Assembly: GCA_005882905.1 (NCBI GenBank)
Contig: VBBG01000057.1
Location: forward strand, 1 to 15,886
Length of the DNA stretch: 15,886 nt
Direction of reading: 5' to 3'
Source: Candidatus Bathyarchaeota archaeon
GTDB taxonomy: Archaea; Thermoproteota; Bathyarchaeia; 40CM-2-53-6
Part shown: in pieces, positions 1 to 6,802 of the stretch
Position numbering within the stretch: position 1 is the stretch's first letter
Layout of the letters: each line of letters opens with the position of its first letter
Program-made: the position numbers and the translations under genes
The notes under the pieces: model-generated
Told to the model about the DNA's origin: nothing
Database searches by the model: none
The model's input: the letters and a program-made list of their open reading frames with translations, nothing else

Positions 1-600
1 GATGATGCTGAGGCCTTCCTCAATCTCCTCGTCGAAAAGTATGGCGAAGCGCCTGTTCACCGTTCGAAGATCGAGCGCTGGGATGTTCTCCGGGGATTCA
101 TCACAGGCTCTGGACGGGTAGGCTTCGGCGTCTACGTTGATGTGGGGATTCTTGAACCAACGAAGAAGGATGCTCTCTACCCACTGCATAGAATGAGGGC
201 TCAACTCGCGGACGGGGTTGGAAAATCTTCGAGGGAAATCATATACGAGAATGGTCTCGTGGACTATTTTCCCGTCGATGCGATCGTCACTGAACTTGAT
301 GGTGAGAAGATCACGGTTGAGTTGGCCGACAGGACCCGGGACCAGCTTCAGCAGTGGAAGAGGCTTGTCTTTGATCGCGTAATCACGGTCGGAGTCGACA
401 GGGACTATGCAGAGAAGGTCGTTAAGACGGGAAATCTTGGGCTTGACGTTATCAAGATAGAGACGTTATCTCTGCTGGTTCAGTGTCTTGTCTGCAAGTT
501 CGACACCGATGCGCCGGGAGTGATCGCGAAGATTGGGAACCGTCTTAGAGGCGTTGGGCTGACGGCTTTTAGAACTCCCGCGAAGGTTCTGTTAGCTTAG
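1..600 (+). CDS. DUF2110 family protein, 5'-truncated by window edge
   Basis: The frame is open from base 1 to the TAG at 598-600, so the first 47 codons before the GTG at 142 belong to the gene and the true start lies outside the window. The reading before that GTG continues smoothly (ending GRVGFGVYVDV), which argues against GTG 142 as the start. I recognise the pattern of the archaeal DUF2110 family (conserved uncharacterised archaeal proteins). The C-terminus holds a segment with LVCKFDTDAPGVIAKIG, where a small alpha/beta domain would end. No signal peptide or membrane segment is visible in the part present. The function is unknown. The family call is from recalled sequence style and was not searched. 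Confidence 0.75.
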   Translation, partial: DDAEAFLNLLVEKYGEAPVHRSKIERWDVLRGFITGSGRVGFGVYVDVGILEPTKKDALYPLHRMRAQLADGVGKSSREIIYENGLVDYFPVDAIVTELDGEKITVELADRTRDQLQQWKRLVFDRVITVGVDRDYAEKVVKTGNLGLDVIKIETLSLLVQCLVCKFDTDAPGVIAKIGNRLRGVGLTAFRTPAKVLLA

Positions 601-634
601 GTCTCGAGTATGAATCTGATAGACCTTCAGGGCT

Positions 635-829
635 CTACTTTGTTCGGTTGTTCGCTGTTCTGTCGTACCTGTAACGTAGGTAGAGGACTTGGAGTCCAAT
701 ACCAACCGCAGCAAATACGCCCCCGACCGTTACTGCAGTGAGGCTGTTGTTCGCGAATCCCCACCACATGAAAACTGCAGCAATAATGAGCGCGATCCCT
801 GGGGGATTGGGGCTCCGAATATCCAGCAT
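635..829 (-). CDS. Small two-helix membrane protein, hypothetical
   Basis: This is a 64-residue protein with a short polar N-terminus, then two hydrophobic stretches at about residues 11-24 (GIALIIAAVFMWWG) and 30-48 (TAVTVGGVFAAVGIGLQVL). It ends in a basic tail (YLRYRYDRTANNR), which suggests a double-spanning membrane protein with a cytoplasmic C-terminus. Two competing minus/plus frames across the same bases give Cys/His/Pro-rich translations without such organisation, so this frame is preferred. A weak TATA-like cttaag lies about 32-38 bp upstream of the ATG at 829, compatible with a leaderless or short-leader transcript. No family is recognised. It runs tail-to-tail with the DUF2110 gene. 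Confidence 0.5.
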   Translation of the reverse strand: MLDIRSPNPPGIALIIAAVFMWWGFANNSLTAVTVGGVFAAVGIGLQVLYLRYRYDRTANNRTK

Positions 830-997
830 GTTCCATCCCTAGTACAATTCCCCTTTCGTAGCCTTAAGCAGAATGATACCTTGGTCTTTGGCTCTATTAC
901 TCTGAGTAGCAAGAGGAGGTTACATGCTTGGGGGACTAGCACGATCTCTTTCCAAAACTTAGATCTTTCGACAGCGATACCGGTCGACAAGTTGTCA

Positions 998-1108
998 ATG
1001 TCAAGCTCTGACCATGCAGAGCCGCCTGATTGTCCAAGGTGGAAATGGGTGTTGGCAACAATGCTAATGTTCGCAATATATGGTCTGATGGTCTGGCTAT
1101 GGTTCTGA
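998..1108 (+). CDS. Tiny single-pass membrane protein (36 aa), hypothetical
   Basis: This ATG start gives a 36-residue peptide. A short polar segment (MSSSDHAEPPDCPRWKW) is followed by one hydrophobic helix, VLATMLMFAIYGLMVWLWF, running to the C-terminus. The open frame extends upstream to 689, but those residues look like noncoding translation and lie antisense to another small gene, so the ATG at 998 is chosen. Short proteins with a Pro/Cys-containing head and a C-terminal Trp-rich anchor are common in Nitrososphaerota genomes, from memory. No function is known. An alternative TTG lies two codons upstream. Confidence 0.4.
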   Translation: MSSSDHAEPPDCPRWKWVLATMLMFAIYGLMVWLWF

Positions 1109-1230
1109 TGCTTTCCATGCTGCTAAGTCAGAGTTCACCATGATTGCTCCGCATCTGTGACAGCAATTGCCGCCTCAGCGGTAAGCCTATTCATGCCGTG
1201 ACTAGGCCTTTCGTAGGACGGGAGTGGTTC

Positions 1231-1716
1231 TTGAGAAAGACTGTTCCGGTGATGGCACTGGTCGTAGTGTCTCTACTGGTCGTGGTCGCTGCGGCCTACT
1301 ACCTCACTTCTCGCGATACTTCTCAGTGCAGTGATCCGGACTCAATATCGAGTCACGTCTACAATCCAGACCGTCTGGACGTGATCAAGTCATGCACTAC
1401 AGCCTCAGGGTTTGTAGACGATGTCTTGAAAGAGGCAGACGGCGACTACCACATACGACTGGCCCTTGACTCTCAGTACGGCAGCCTCACCAACGCCGCG
1501 AACGACCAGTACCAGTACGGTGACCTCGTGGTCGAGATAATCTGTGCACTACCGATAACTCAGTCCGATGCTGTATCGGCCTGCCATAACTACTCAAACA
1601 GCCTCACAATTCCCAGCATCGACGACCATATCACCGTCACCGGACCCTACGTCTTGGACACGGGCCACCACGACTGGGCCGAGATCCATCCAGTCTACAC
1701 TCTAACAATATCCTAG
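1231..1716 (+). CDS. Secreted or membrane-anchored protein with four-Cys OB-fold-like domain
   Basis: TTG 1231 is chosen because GGACGGGAG lies just upstream and because it places a positive residue and a hydrophobic segment (about residues 4-24, ending AAAYY) at the N-terminus as a signal anchor. The earlier TTG at 1144 would add 29 polar residues ahead of it. The outside domain has about 135 residues with four cysteines (SQCSD, IKSCT, EIICAL, SACHN), enough for two disulfides. It ends in VTGPYVLDTGHHDWAEIHPV. That ending and the YNPDRLDVIKSC opening match, from memory, a widespread family of small exported beta-barrel domains related to OB-fold/thermonuclease-like modules, some with a calcium or nucleic-acid link. 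The role is unknown. Confidence 0.6.
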   Translation: MRKTVPVMALVVVSLLVVVAAAYYLTSRDTSQCSDPDSISSHVYNPDRLDVIKSCTTASGFVDDVLKEADGDYHIRLALDSQYGSLTNAANDQYQYGDLVVEIICALPITQSDAVSACHNYSNSLTIPSIDDHITVTGPYVLDTGHHDWAEIHPVYTLTIS

Positions 1717-1826
1717 ACTTCTGAAAAGCACCTTCTCAAGTGCGAGTCTAGCTAGTGAAGATTATATTCTCTCATTCATCGTAAATCGTGCCTCGTTGCC
1801 CTTCGATGCGTCTCAGAGAATATACT

Positions 1827-2024
1827 CTAACGAGTCGCGGACAGAACTTGGGCTGCGCAGCACCAGCAGCCCTTTTCGAGACACTCGCTCTGAAGGCGAT
1901 GATCACAATGGGCGCAGACGCAGAGGAATTTGCCCGATTTGACCTTGCCCATTGCCGAGTAGTGAACTACCACGGTATCCGATACTAGAACCTGCTTAGT
2001 CAGAGACATTTTGCCAACAGCCAT
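1827..2024 (-). CDS. Cys-rich, probably zinc-binding miniprotein
   Basis: This is a 65-residue protein whose second half carries CVCAHC, then SEC, then CWCC: seven cysteines and two histidines in about 25 residues, a layout expected for a treble-clef-like or knuckle zinc site. The overlapping plus-strand frame (1788-1988) has no comparable organisation, so the minus strand is preferred. The ATG at 2024 is about 20 bp from a TATA-like gattaag (2044-2050), fitting leaderless transcription. A shorter start at Met6 (2009) is possible. Similar tiny Cys-rich proteins are frequent in Nitrososphaerota, mostly unstudied. No partner gene is apparent, as its neighbours are on the other strand or far away. 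Confidence 0.5.
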   Translation of the reverse strand: MAVGKMSLTKQVLVSDTVVVHYSAMGKVKSGKFLCVCAHCDHRLQSECLEKGCWCCAAQVLSATR

Positions 2025-2043
2025 CTTGAGGAGGACGGGCGGG

Positions 2044-2050
2044 CTTAATC
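2044..2050 (-). promoter_or_regulatory. Candidate TATA-like element for the Cys-rich miniprotein
   Basis: Read on the minus strand this is gattaag, set in G/C-rich flanks and about 20 bp before the ATG at 2024. The spacing suits archaeal TBP/TFB initiation at or very near the start codon. A very similar element sits before the gene at 13787. This is inferred from position only. Confidence 0.3.
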
Positions 2051-2146
2051 CCGTTGTGTAACTGTGAGAGTTGGCTGATCGGTTCTTACAAGTCCCATGA
2101 GATGCTGATGTGACGATTCAACTTTCCCGGAGAACTCTGCGGATTC

Positions 2147-2962
2147 TCAAGTGGTCGATCGGTTGAGAACGTAGAAGATTCTGTCCTCGTCGTCGACGAT
2201 CACATCAGTCACCGAGAATCCTCTGTCAAAATAGTTCTCGAAGATCGTTCTAGCATGCAGCGTCCACGAATCAGCGGCGCTGAGGCTCACATCTCTAACT
2301 CTCCTAATGTTCCGCGGTATCTCGACGAGAAGCCTTGGAGCTTTGAGCCTGAGCCTAGCAGATACCGGGAGACGCTGGCCGTGGCTTGTGTTCTTCGTCA
2401 TGTTGACCGGCTCAACTCCTTCCGCGAGTAATTCGTCAAGTGAGGTAGGTCTAGACCGTCTGATCCTCTCTCGCACTCTCCTGCTCCTGATGTGCCATTC
2501 GACTTCGAAACAATCAGTCAATCTCCTTCGATTCAGCGAATCATCCAATCGGCCATAGAGGTCTCTATGGTATGTGTTACAGACAGCGCCCAGCTTTCTG
2601 ATGTTGAAGTAGGCGTTTCCAGCCTGGAGTGGATCGTAGGTCCACTTGACAAGGCTCTGGCCAATCTTGATGACGTGTTCTCGCTGGGCCAGTTTGAGCT
2701 TGAACCCTACGCCCTTCGACTGGTAGCTAATAGCCACGCCAGCGATGTGAGAGTAATGGTAAGGTCGACCATTGTCCAAGGCGGTGATCCCGAAGAGGAC
2801 CCCGACCATCCTACGACCATCGTAGGCGCCGAGAACCAGACCGCCATGATGTTGAGCAGCGATCAGCAGATGCGCCGGAATAGTACTAGAAACGTCTTGT
2901 CTCCATGCGCTCTTCTGGACCCGTACCGACTCGGCGAACTGTACTGGCCTAGAGAGGCGCAC
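2147..2962 (-). CDS. GNAT-superfamily acetyltransferase, COG3375 type
   Basis: The 271-residue protein has a GNAT core in its first half: LVLGAYDGRRMVGVLFGI (strands 2-4), then YHYSHIAGVAISYQSKGVG, in which Q-S-K-G-V-G is the acyl-CoA pyrophosphate-binding loop. This is followed by KLKLAQREH and KWTYDPLQAGNAYFNIRKLGA. The DPLQ...N..FN..KLGA block is the hallmark of COG3375. A C-terminal half with PRLLVEIPRNIRRV and a HARTIFENYFDRGF region is also typical of the family. Some bacterial members succinylate or acylate amino acids near N-succinylamino-acid racemase genes, but nothing here fixes the substrate. It starts with GTG 26 bp after the hisS stop and is very likely co-transcribed with hisS. 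No better in-frame start exists upstream. Confidence 0.8.
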   Translation of the reverse strand: MRLSRPVQFAESVRVQKSAWRQDVSSTIPAHLLIAAQHHGGLVLGAYDGRRMVGVLFGITALDNGRPYHYSHIAGVAISYQSKGVGFKLKLAQREHVIKIGQSLVKWTYDPLQAGNAYFNIRKLGAVCNTYHRDLYGRLDDSLNRRRLTDCFEVEWHIRSRRVRERIRRSRPTSLDELLAEGVEPVNMTKNTSHGQRLPVSARLRLKAPRLLVEIPRNIRRVRDVSLSAADSWTLHARTIFENYFDRGFSVTDVIVDDEDRIFYVLNRSTT

Positions 2963-2988
2963 AACCCGGATCAGGCATCGGACCAGCC

Positions 2989-4272
2989 TTAGGATAGGAT
3001 CTTGGCTACTTCGCCCACGATTCTGTTCTTCTCGACATCTCTCTCCTCTCCAGTCTTCATGTCTCTGAGCCGGACCTTGTTTTCTTTGATCTCTCTCGGT
3101 CCGACAATCACTACGAGCCGCGCTTTGATGGAAGCGGCGTATTCCATCTGTTTCCTCAATGGTCGTTCTTTCAGGTCTCTGTCCGCCCGGACCCCGTCCA
3201 CGCGGAGTAGTCTCAGAACTTCTATCGTCTCCTTTCTCACTTCAGAGCCTGCCATGACGACGAAGACTTGGCAGTTCTGGTCCGTGTCTGGGAAGAGCCC
3301 TTTCCTCTCCAGCGAGAGCATAAGTCGTTCGAAGCCTCCTGCCACGCCTGTCGCCGGCATGTCCCGCTTACCGTATATTCTGCTCAGCTTGTCGAACCGG
3401 CCGCCGCCGAAGACCGCGCCTACATCCTCGCCGGCCTGGTCGTAGGCCTCGAAGACCGTCCCATCATAGTAGCTTATTCCTCTGACGATTCCGAGGTCTA
3501 TCTGAACCTTGGATGTCTTTCCGAGAGAGTCTACAGTCTCTATGGTTCCCGTCAGCTCTCGTAGCCCTAGGCTGATCATCTCGTTCTTGGGCAGCCTGTT
3601 CTCCAGACTCGGAAGGACTTCGTTAGGCTTTCCCGAGATATCCGCGAAACCTATGACGCGTTTGACCTTCTCTTTGGATAGTCCTGCGCGGCCCAGCTCT
3701 GCCTCGGACGCTTCGGGTCCCTTCTTGCCCATACCATCGACGATACGCAGCATTCTATCGAGTTGCTCTTGAGAGCGGACGTCGATGCTCTGGAGGAAGC
3801 CCTCGACAAGTTTCCGGTTGCTGATCCGGACCTCGTGGTCAGTTAGTCCTACGCTGTCGAGTATCTCTGAGCCGACGGCGATGATCTCTGCGTCGGCGGA
3901 CTGTTCTGCCACTCCGTAGATTTCCGCGTCCCACTGGGTGTGGTATCGGTATCTTGCGAACTGGGGCTCGTCGTATCGCCAGACTCCGCCGATGCTTCCG
4001 ATCTTTATGGGTTCGGGCAGGTCGAAACGGTTTGCCACCATTCGTGTCATGCCTACGGTCAGGTCGAACCGTAGGCCCAGGTTTCGGCCGGCTTTGTCTT
4101 TGAACCAGTAGATCTCCTCGCGGACTCCTGGGCCGGATTTCGCCTCTAGAGTCTCAAGGTTCTCGACTGGGCTTGGTTCGAGAAGCTGGAACGAGTAGCT
4201 CCAGAGCACTTGTCGGATCTTGTCTGCGAGCCATATCCTCCGGGCCATCTCGTCCGGCTCAATGTCTTTCAT
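2989..4272 (-). CDS. hisS: Histidyl-tRNA synthetase, N-terminal start uncertain
   Basis: A class II synthetase charging tRNA-His with histidine. Visible motifs: FDLT at residues 69-72; motif 2 GVWRYDEPQFARYRYH at about 96-111; the histidine-binding loop VRGISYYDGTVFE at about 263-275 (usually RGLDYY); GGGRFD at 289; motif 3 GVAGGFERLM at about 309-318; and the C-terminal anticodon-binding domain from about 331. The ATG at 4272 is the Met inside the conserved PRGM-K-D element. The codons just before it translate in frame as ETQFTLPRG, as expected for the real N-terminus, but contain no ATG, GTG or TTG before a stop at 4318-4320. Either initiation is at this internal Met, or a base error has cut off the start (for example the GTG at 4319-4321 in the next frame). 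It sits between the endonuclease subunit and the acetyltransferase in one operon. Confidence 0.93.
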   Translation of the reverse strand: MKDIEPDEMARRIWLADKIRQVLWSYSFQLLEPSPVENLETLEAKSGPGVREEIYWFKDKAGRNLGLRFDLTVGMTRMVANRFDLPEPIKIGSIGGVWRYDEPQFARYRYHTQWDAEIYGVAEQSADAEIIAVGSEILDSVGLTDHEVRISNRKLVEGFLQSIDVRSQEQLDRMLRIVDGMGKKGPEASEAELGRAGLSKEKVKRVIGFADISGKPNEVLPSLENRLPKNEMISLGLRELTGTIETVDSLGKTSKVQIDLGIVRGISYYDGTVFEAYDQAGEDVGAVFGGGRFDKLSRIYGKRDMPATGVAGGFERLMLSLERKGLFPDTDQNCQVFVVMAGSEVRKETIEVLRLLRVDGVRADRDLKERPLRKQMEYAASIKARLVVIVGPREIKENKVRLRDMKTGEERDVEKNRIVGEVAKILS

Positions 4273-4329
4273 TCCGCGCGGAAGGGTGAATTGTGTCTCA
4301 GACGAGGATGAACGCCTTCACAGTGCTGT

Positions 4330-4875
4330 TTATTGTCCTTGGAAGTTTTCCGGATTCAGCGTGTAGTAGACTATGTCGGTGCGCCGGTCGATGACGGCTA
4401 GAACTAGATCCTTTCCGTCCTTGTTCGCCTTCGCGGATAGTCTTGCCAGTTTCTCGAGTGTGGATTCTCCTCCTTCGAAGACGATGGAGACGAGGCGTCT
4501 CATGGCTCCTTTTCCGAAGCTCTCGAAATCGTAGCCGGCCTCGCCTTCCCGGACCAGGTATCCCCGGTCTCTGAGGTCGCGGTAGACGAGATATTTTGTC
4601 CATATCGCAGGTTTTCCAACGGAGAGTTTGGTCACGAGCTGCTGTAGCGATCTTGTCTGTTTCGTCTTCTCGTCAAGGACGTTGATTCTTTTCTTCTCTA
4701 CGAGGTAGAAGGTCTCGTAGGGGTTGAGGCTGATCTTTTCGCCGGTCAGCGTGCCGAACGCTTTCTCTCTGAGATCCATCAGCTTTCCGGGTTCTCGGAG
4801 GAATACTTCTCCCTTGGACAGATAGGCCTCGAGCGCTTCGACAACGATTGGTGTCTGCTCGGTTTTTGCTTCCAA
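4330..4875 (-). CDS. endA: tRNA-intron endonuclease subunit, probably noncatalytic (structural) type
   Basis: The 181-residue protein has the two-domain layout of archaeal EndA subunits: an N-terminal mixed domain, then the nuclease fold from about residue 92, with KYLVYRDLRDRGYLVREG and the closing strand pair KDLVLAVIDRRTDIVYYTL. In catalytic subunits the next segment contains the Tyr (usually in a xVYxxG string) and, about ten residues on, the His. Here the segment reads DFESFGKGAMRRLVSIV, with Phe120 where Tyr is expected and no His at all. A Lys is available at 151-155 (NKDGK). Loss of Tyr and His is what the structural subunit of an (alpha-beta)2 enzyme shows, so a separate catalytic subunit elsewhere in the genome is expected. 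It starts with TTG 4875, head-to-head with mtnA, and is followed by hisS. Confidence 0.82.
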   Translation of the reverse strand: MEAKTEQTPIVVEALEAYLSKGEVFLREPGKLMDLREKAFGTLTGEKISLNPYETFYLVEKKRINVLDEKTKQTRSLQQLVTKLSVGKPAIWTKYLVYRDLRDRGYLVREGEAGYDFESFGKGAMRRLVSIVFEGGESTLEKLARLSAKANKDGKDLVLAVIDRRTDIVYYTLNPENFQGQ

Positions 4876-4908
4876 GGGTCTCGGAAAGTTGGACGTGGGC
4901 CTGGGCGG

Positions 4909-4916
4909 CTATAAAG
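4909..4916. promoter_or_regulatory. TATA-like element between divergent endA and mtnA
   Basis: The sequence ctataaag occurs in the 82-bp divergent spacer. On the plus strand TATAAA (4910-4915) lies about 43 bp before ATG 4958, predicting a start site near 4936-4940 and an 18-22 nt leader. Read on the minus strand it is ctttatag, about 34 bp before TTG 4875, predicting initiation near 4885. The near symmetry makes it a candidate shared promoter. It also settles the mtnA start, because the in-frame start at 4889 would lie upstream of the promoter. Confidence 0.45.
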
Positions 4917-4957
4917 CCATTCAAATAGAAAGGAGCGGGACTAGTGTCAGAGTTGCG

Positions 4958-6016
4958 ATGACTGGTAAGGGTCTGGAGCCTGTTAGGTGGAGGAATGGTG
5001 TGCTGGAGGCATTGGACCAGACTCTACTCCCGGCTAGGCTGTCCTATGTCCGGTTGAGGAGTCTGGACGAGGTCTGTGATGCTATCAAGACGATGAAGGT
5101 TCGGGGAGCGCCATTGATTGGCGTGGTTGGAGCCTATGGTCTTGGTCTTTCGTTGAAGAATATCAGGACTAACGATCTCGCCGAGGCGAGGAGGCAGCTT
5201 CGAAAGTATGCTGACGCTCTGATCCAGACGAGGCCGACGGGGGTCAATCTTCGGTGGGCTGTCGAGCGCGTCTTCAACTCGTCATCACATGCCAAGACCG
5301 TCTCGTCCCTAAAGGACAGTCTAGAAAGTGAGGCGGAGGCCATTCTGAAGGGAGAGCTTGAGTCTGCGAGGAAGATCGGCGAGTTTGGTGCCCCGCTCTT
5401 GGAGGATGGAGACACGGTTCTTACTCACTGCAACGCCGGGGCCTTGGCGACGGTTGGCTACGGGACTGCGCTCGCCGTGGTGAGGGCCGCCGTTGAAGAG
5501 GGCAAGGAGATCAGCGTGATCGCGACGGAGACGCGTCCGCTGCTGCAAGGGTCCAGACTCACGGCGTTTGAGCTGGCGCATGATGGGATTCCAGTGAGGA
5601 TCATCTGTGACAGCGCGGCTGCGCAGGTGTTGGCGCGGGGTCTGGTTGACAAGGTTCTCGTCGGGGCTGATCGGATCCTCAAGACTGGTCACGTGACGAA
5701 CAAGATTGGGACGCTGCCGATTGCCTTGTCGGCCAAGTTCTATGGGGTCCCGTTCTACGCGGCCGCGCCGTTCTCTACTCTCGATTTCGAGACGGACCCG
5801 TCTAGGGTCGTGATCGAAGAGCGGGACCAGCGGGAGGTGCTCTACTTCAAGGGTGCGCGTCTCGGACCGAGGGGGGTGGAGGCTCTGAATCCCGCCTTTG
5901 ATATTACGCCGCCGGAGCTTGTCTCGGGTATTGTTACGGATGTGGGGGTTGCGGGTCCGCCGCTGGGGGAGAGTCTCGGTTCACTGGCGGGGCGGGTTTT
6001 GATGGTTTCCCGCTGA
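4958..6016 (+). CDS. mtnA: S-methyl-5-thioribose-1-phosphate isomerase (eIF2B-like family)
   Basis: Interconverts 5-methylthioribose-1-phosphate and 5-methylthioribulose-1-phosphate in methionine salvage. From ATG 4958 the protein has 352 residues, the usual MtnA length. Landmarks: KVRGAPLIGVVGAYGL at 47-62; TRPTGVNLRWA at 91-101, characteristic of MtnA rather than of translation factor eIF2B or ribose-1,5-bisphosphate isomerase; the catalytic Cys158 in THCNAG; ETRPLLQGSRLTAFEL at 191-206; the catalytic Asp238 in VGADRI; and the C-terminal ALNPAFDITPPELVSGIVTD. Start 4958 was preferred over 4889 because of the TATA-like element at 4910-4915. It is convergent with the HTH-PRTase gene. Confidence 0.93.
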   Translation: MTGKGLEPVRWRNGVLEALDQTLLPARLSYVRLRSLDEVCDAIKTMKVRGAPLIGVVGAYGLGLSLKNIRTNDLAEARRQLRKYADALIQTRPTGVNLRWAVERVFNSSSHAKTVSSLKDSLESEAEAILKGELESARKIGEFGAPLLEDGDTVLTHCNAGALATVGYGTALAVVRAAVEEGKEISVIATETRPLLQGSRLTAFELAHDGIPVRIICDSAAAQVLARGLVDKVLVGADRILKTGHVTNKIGTLPIALSAKFYGVPFYAAAPFSTLDFETDPSRVVIEERDQREVLYFKGARLGPRGVEALNPAFDITPPELVSGIVTDVGVAGPPLGESLGSLAGRVLMVSR

Positions 6017-6020
6017 TGAT

Positions 6021-6032
6021 TATACTTTTTCT
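6021..6032 (+). terminator. Short T-rich stop signal after mtnA
   Basis: The 33-bp convergent spacer after mtnA contains tatacttttt with T5 at 6026-6030, just after the stop at 6016. Archaeal RNA polymerase terminates on short U tracts without a hairpin, so this is a plausible terminator. No stem is visible. Confidence 0.3.
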
Positions 6033-6049
6033 ACTCTGAAAGATAGGGG

Positions 6050-6802
6050 TTAGGCGGGTATCCCATCAATCTCTTTTTTTATGAGCTGCGTCCCGATCTC
6101 GACGGGAATGTTGCCTACCGACTCTATGCGCTGCTTCCACGTGTCGCCGATCGCAACGAGCGCGTAGATTCCGATGACCTCCGCTTTTGCCTTGTAGGCG
6201 ACCTTGATCATTGCCCGCTGTGTTTCTCCACTGTCTATGATGTCGTCGGCGATGAGTATGCCTTCGCCTTTCTTGAACGCGTCCTTGGACACGTAGAGGC
6301 TCTTCATTATCGCCGGGGGCATCACGTAGACTTCCTCGATGAATTCTCGGACTCCGATCTCACGGTTCTGTTTTGCTATGATGAGTCTCTTGCCTAGGCG
6401 TTGCGCGAGTAGTGTGGCGAGGGGTACTCCGTCGACTGCCGCGGTCATGACCTTGTTGATTCTCTTCCCGGCGAATGCGCCGACGGCCTGCTGGACCGCG
6501 CGCTCTAGCAGCATTGTGTCGTTGATTATTTCGGTGTTGTCGAAGAATCCTAGGTCGTCGAATTTTATTCTCTTGTGAAGCTCTCTCTCTAGTCCCATGT
6601 ATTTCTGGAGTGTCTTGTTGATCTCTTCTGCGCGTTCTGCCGTTGGGAGTACGTGTCCTTTGACGTAGCGGCTGAGTACTGTCTCGGGGAGGTGTAGTAT
6701 TCCTGAGAGTGCTCTGTATGTGTACTCTGTCTTTGCGAGATTGAGCAGCTCTATGGTCTGTAGTTTGTACTTGAGGTCGAGGATGCGCGACGTGTCTTTC
6801 AT
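6050..6802 (-). CDS. HTH-phosphoribosyltransferase regulator (GfcR/PyrE-like)
   Basis: Residues about 15-60 form a helix-turn-helix unit (YRALSGILHLPETVLSRYVKG). The rest is a type I phosphoribosyltransferase fold with the PRPP-binding motif ILIADDIIDSGET at 182-194. AAVDGVPLATLLAQRLGK (121-138) and a flexible hood-like loop also match. Archaeal proteins of this layout resemble orotate phosphoribosyltransferase but act as transcription regulators; haloarchaeal GfcR, which controls sugar catabolism, is the studied example. Here the gene overlaps the end of a dUTPase gene by 4 bp (ATGA), implying translational coupling and suggesting, as inference, a nucleotide- or PRPP-sensing role. Whether it keeps enzymatic activity cannot be told from sequence. 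ATG start; convergent with mtnA. Confidence 0.85.
   Translation of the reverse strand: MKDTSRILDLKYKLQTIELLNLAKTEYTYRALSGILHLPETVLSRYVKGHVLPTAERAEEINKTLQKYMGLERELHKRIKFDDLGFFDNTEIINDTMLLERAVQQAVGAFAGKRINKVMTAAVDGVPLATLLAQRLGKRLIIAKQNREIGVREFIEEVYVMPPAIMKSLYVSKDAFKKGEGILIADDIIDSGETQRAMIKVAYKAKAEVIGIYALVAIGDTWKQRIESVGNIPVEIGTQLIKKEIDGIPA

Noticed and set aside
1788..1988. Plus-strand 66-codon frame over the Cys-rich miniprotein
   Set aside because: No organised motifs, whereas the minus frame has a metal-site-like Cys pattern; some doubt remains.
2492..2992. 166-codon plus-strand frame opposite the GNAT gene
   Set aside because: Antisense shadow; the minus strand carries clear GNAT motifs.
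4889..4957. Longer mtnA frame from 4889
   Set aside because: It would start upstream of the TATA-like element at 4910, and the added residues do not match the family; ATG 4958 gives the usual length.
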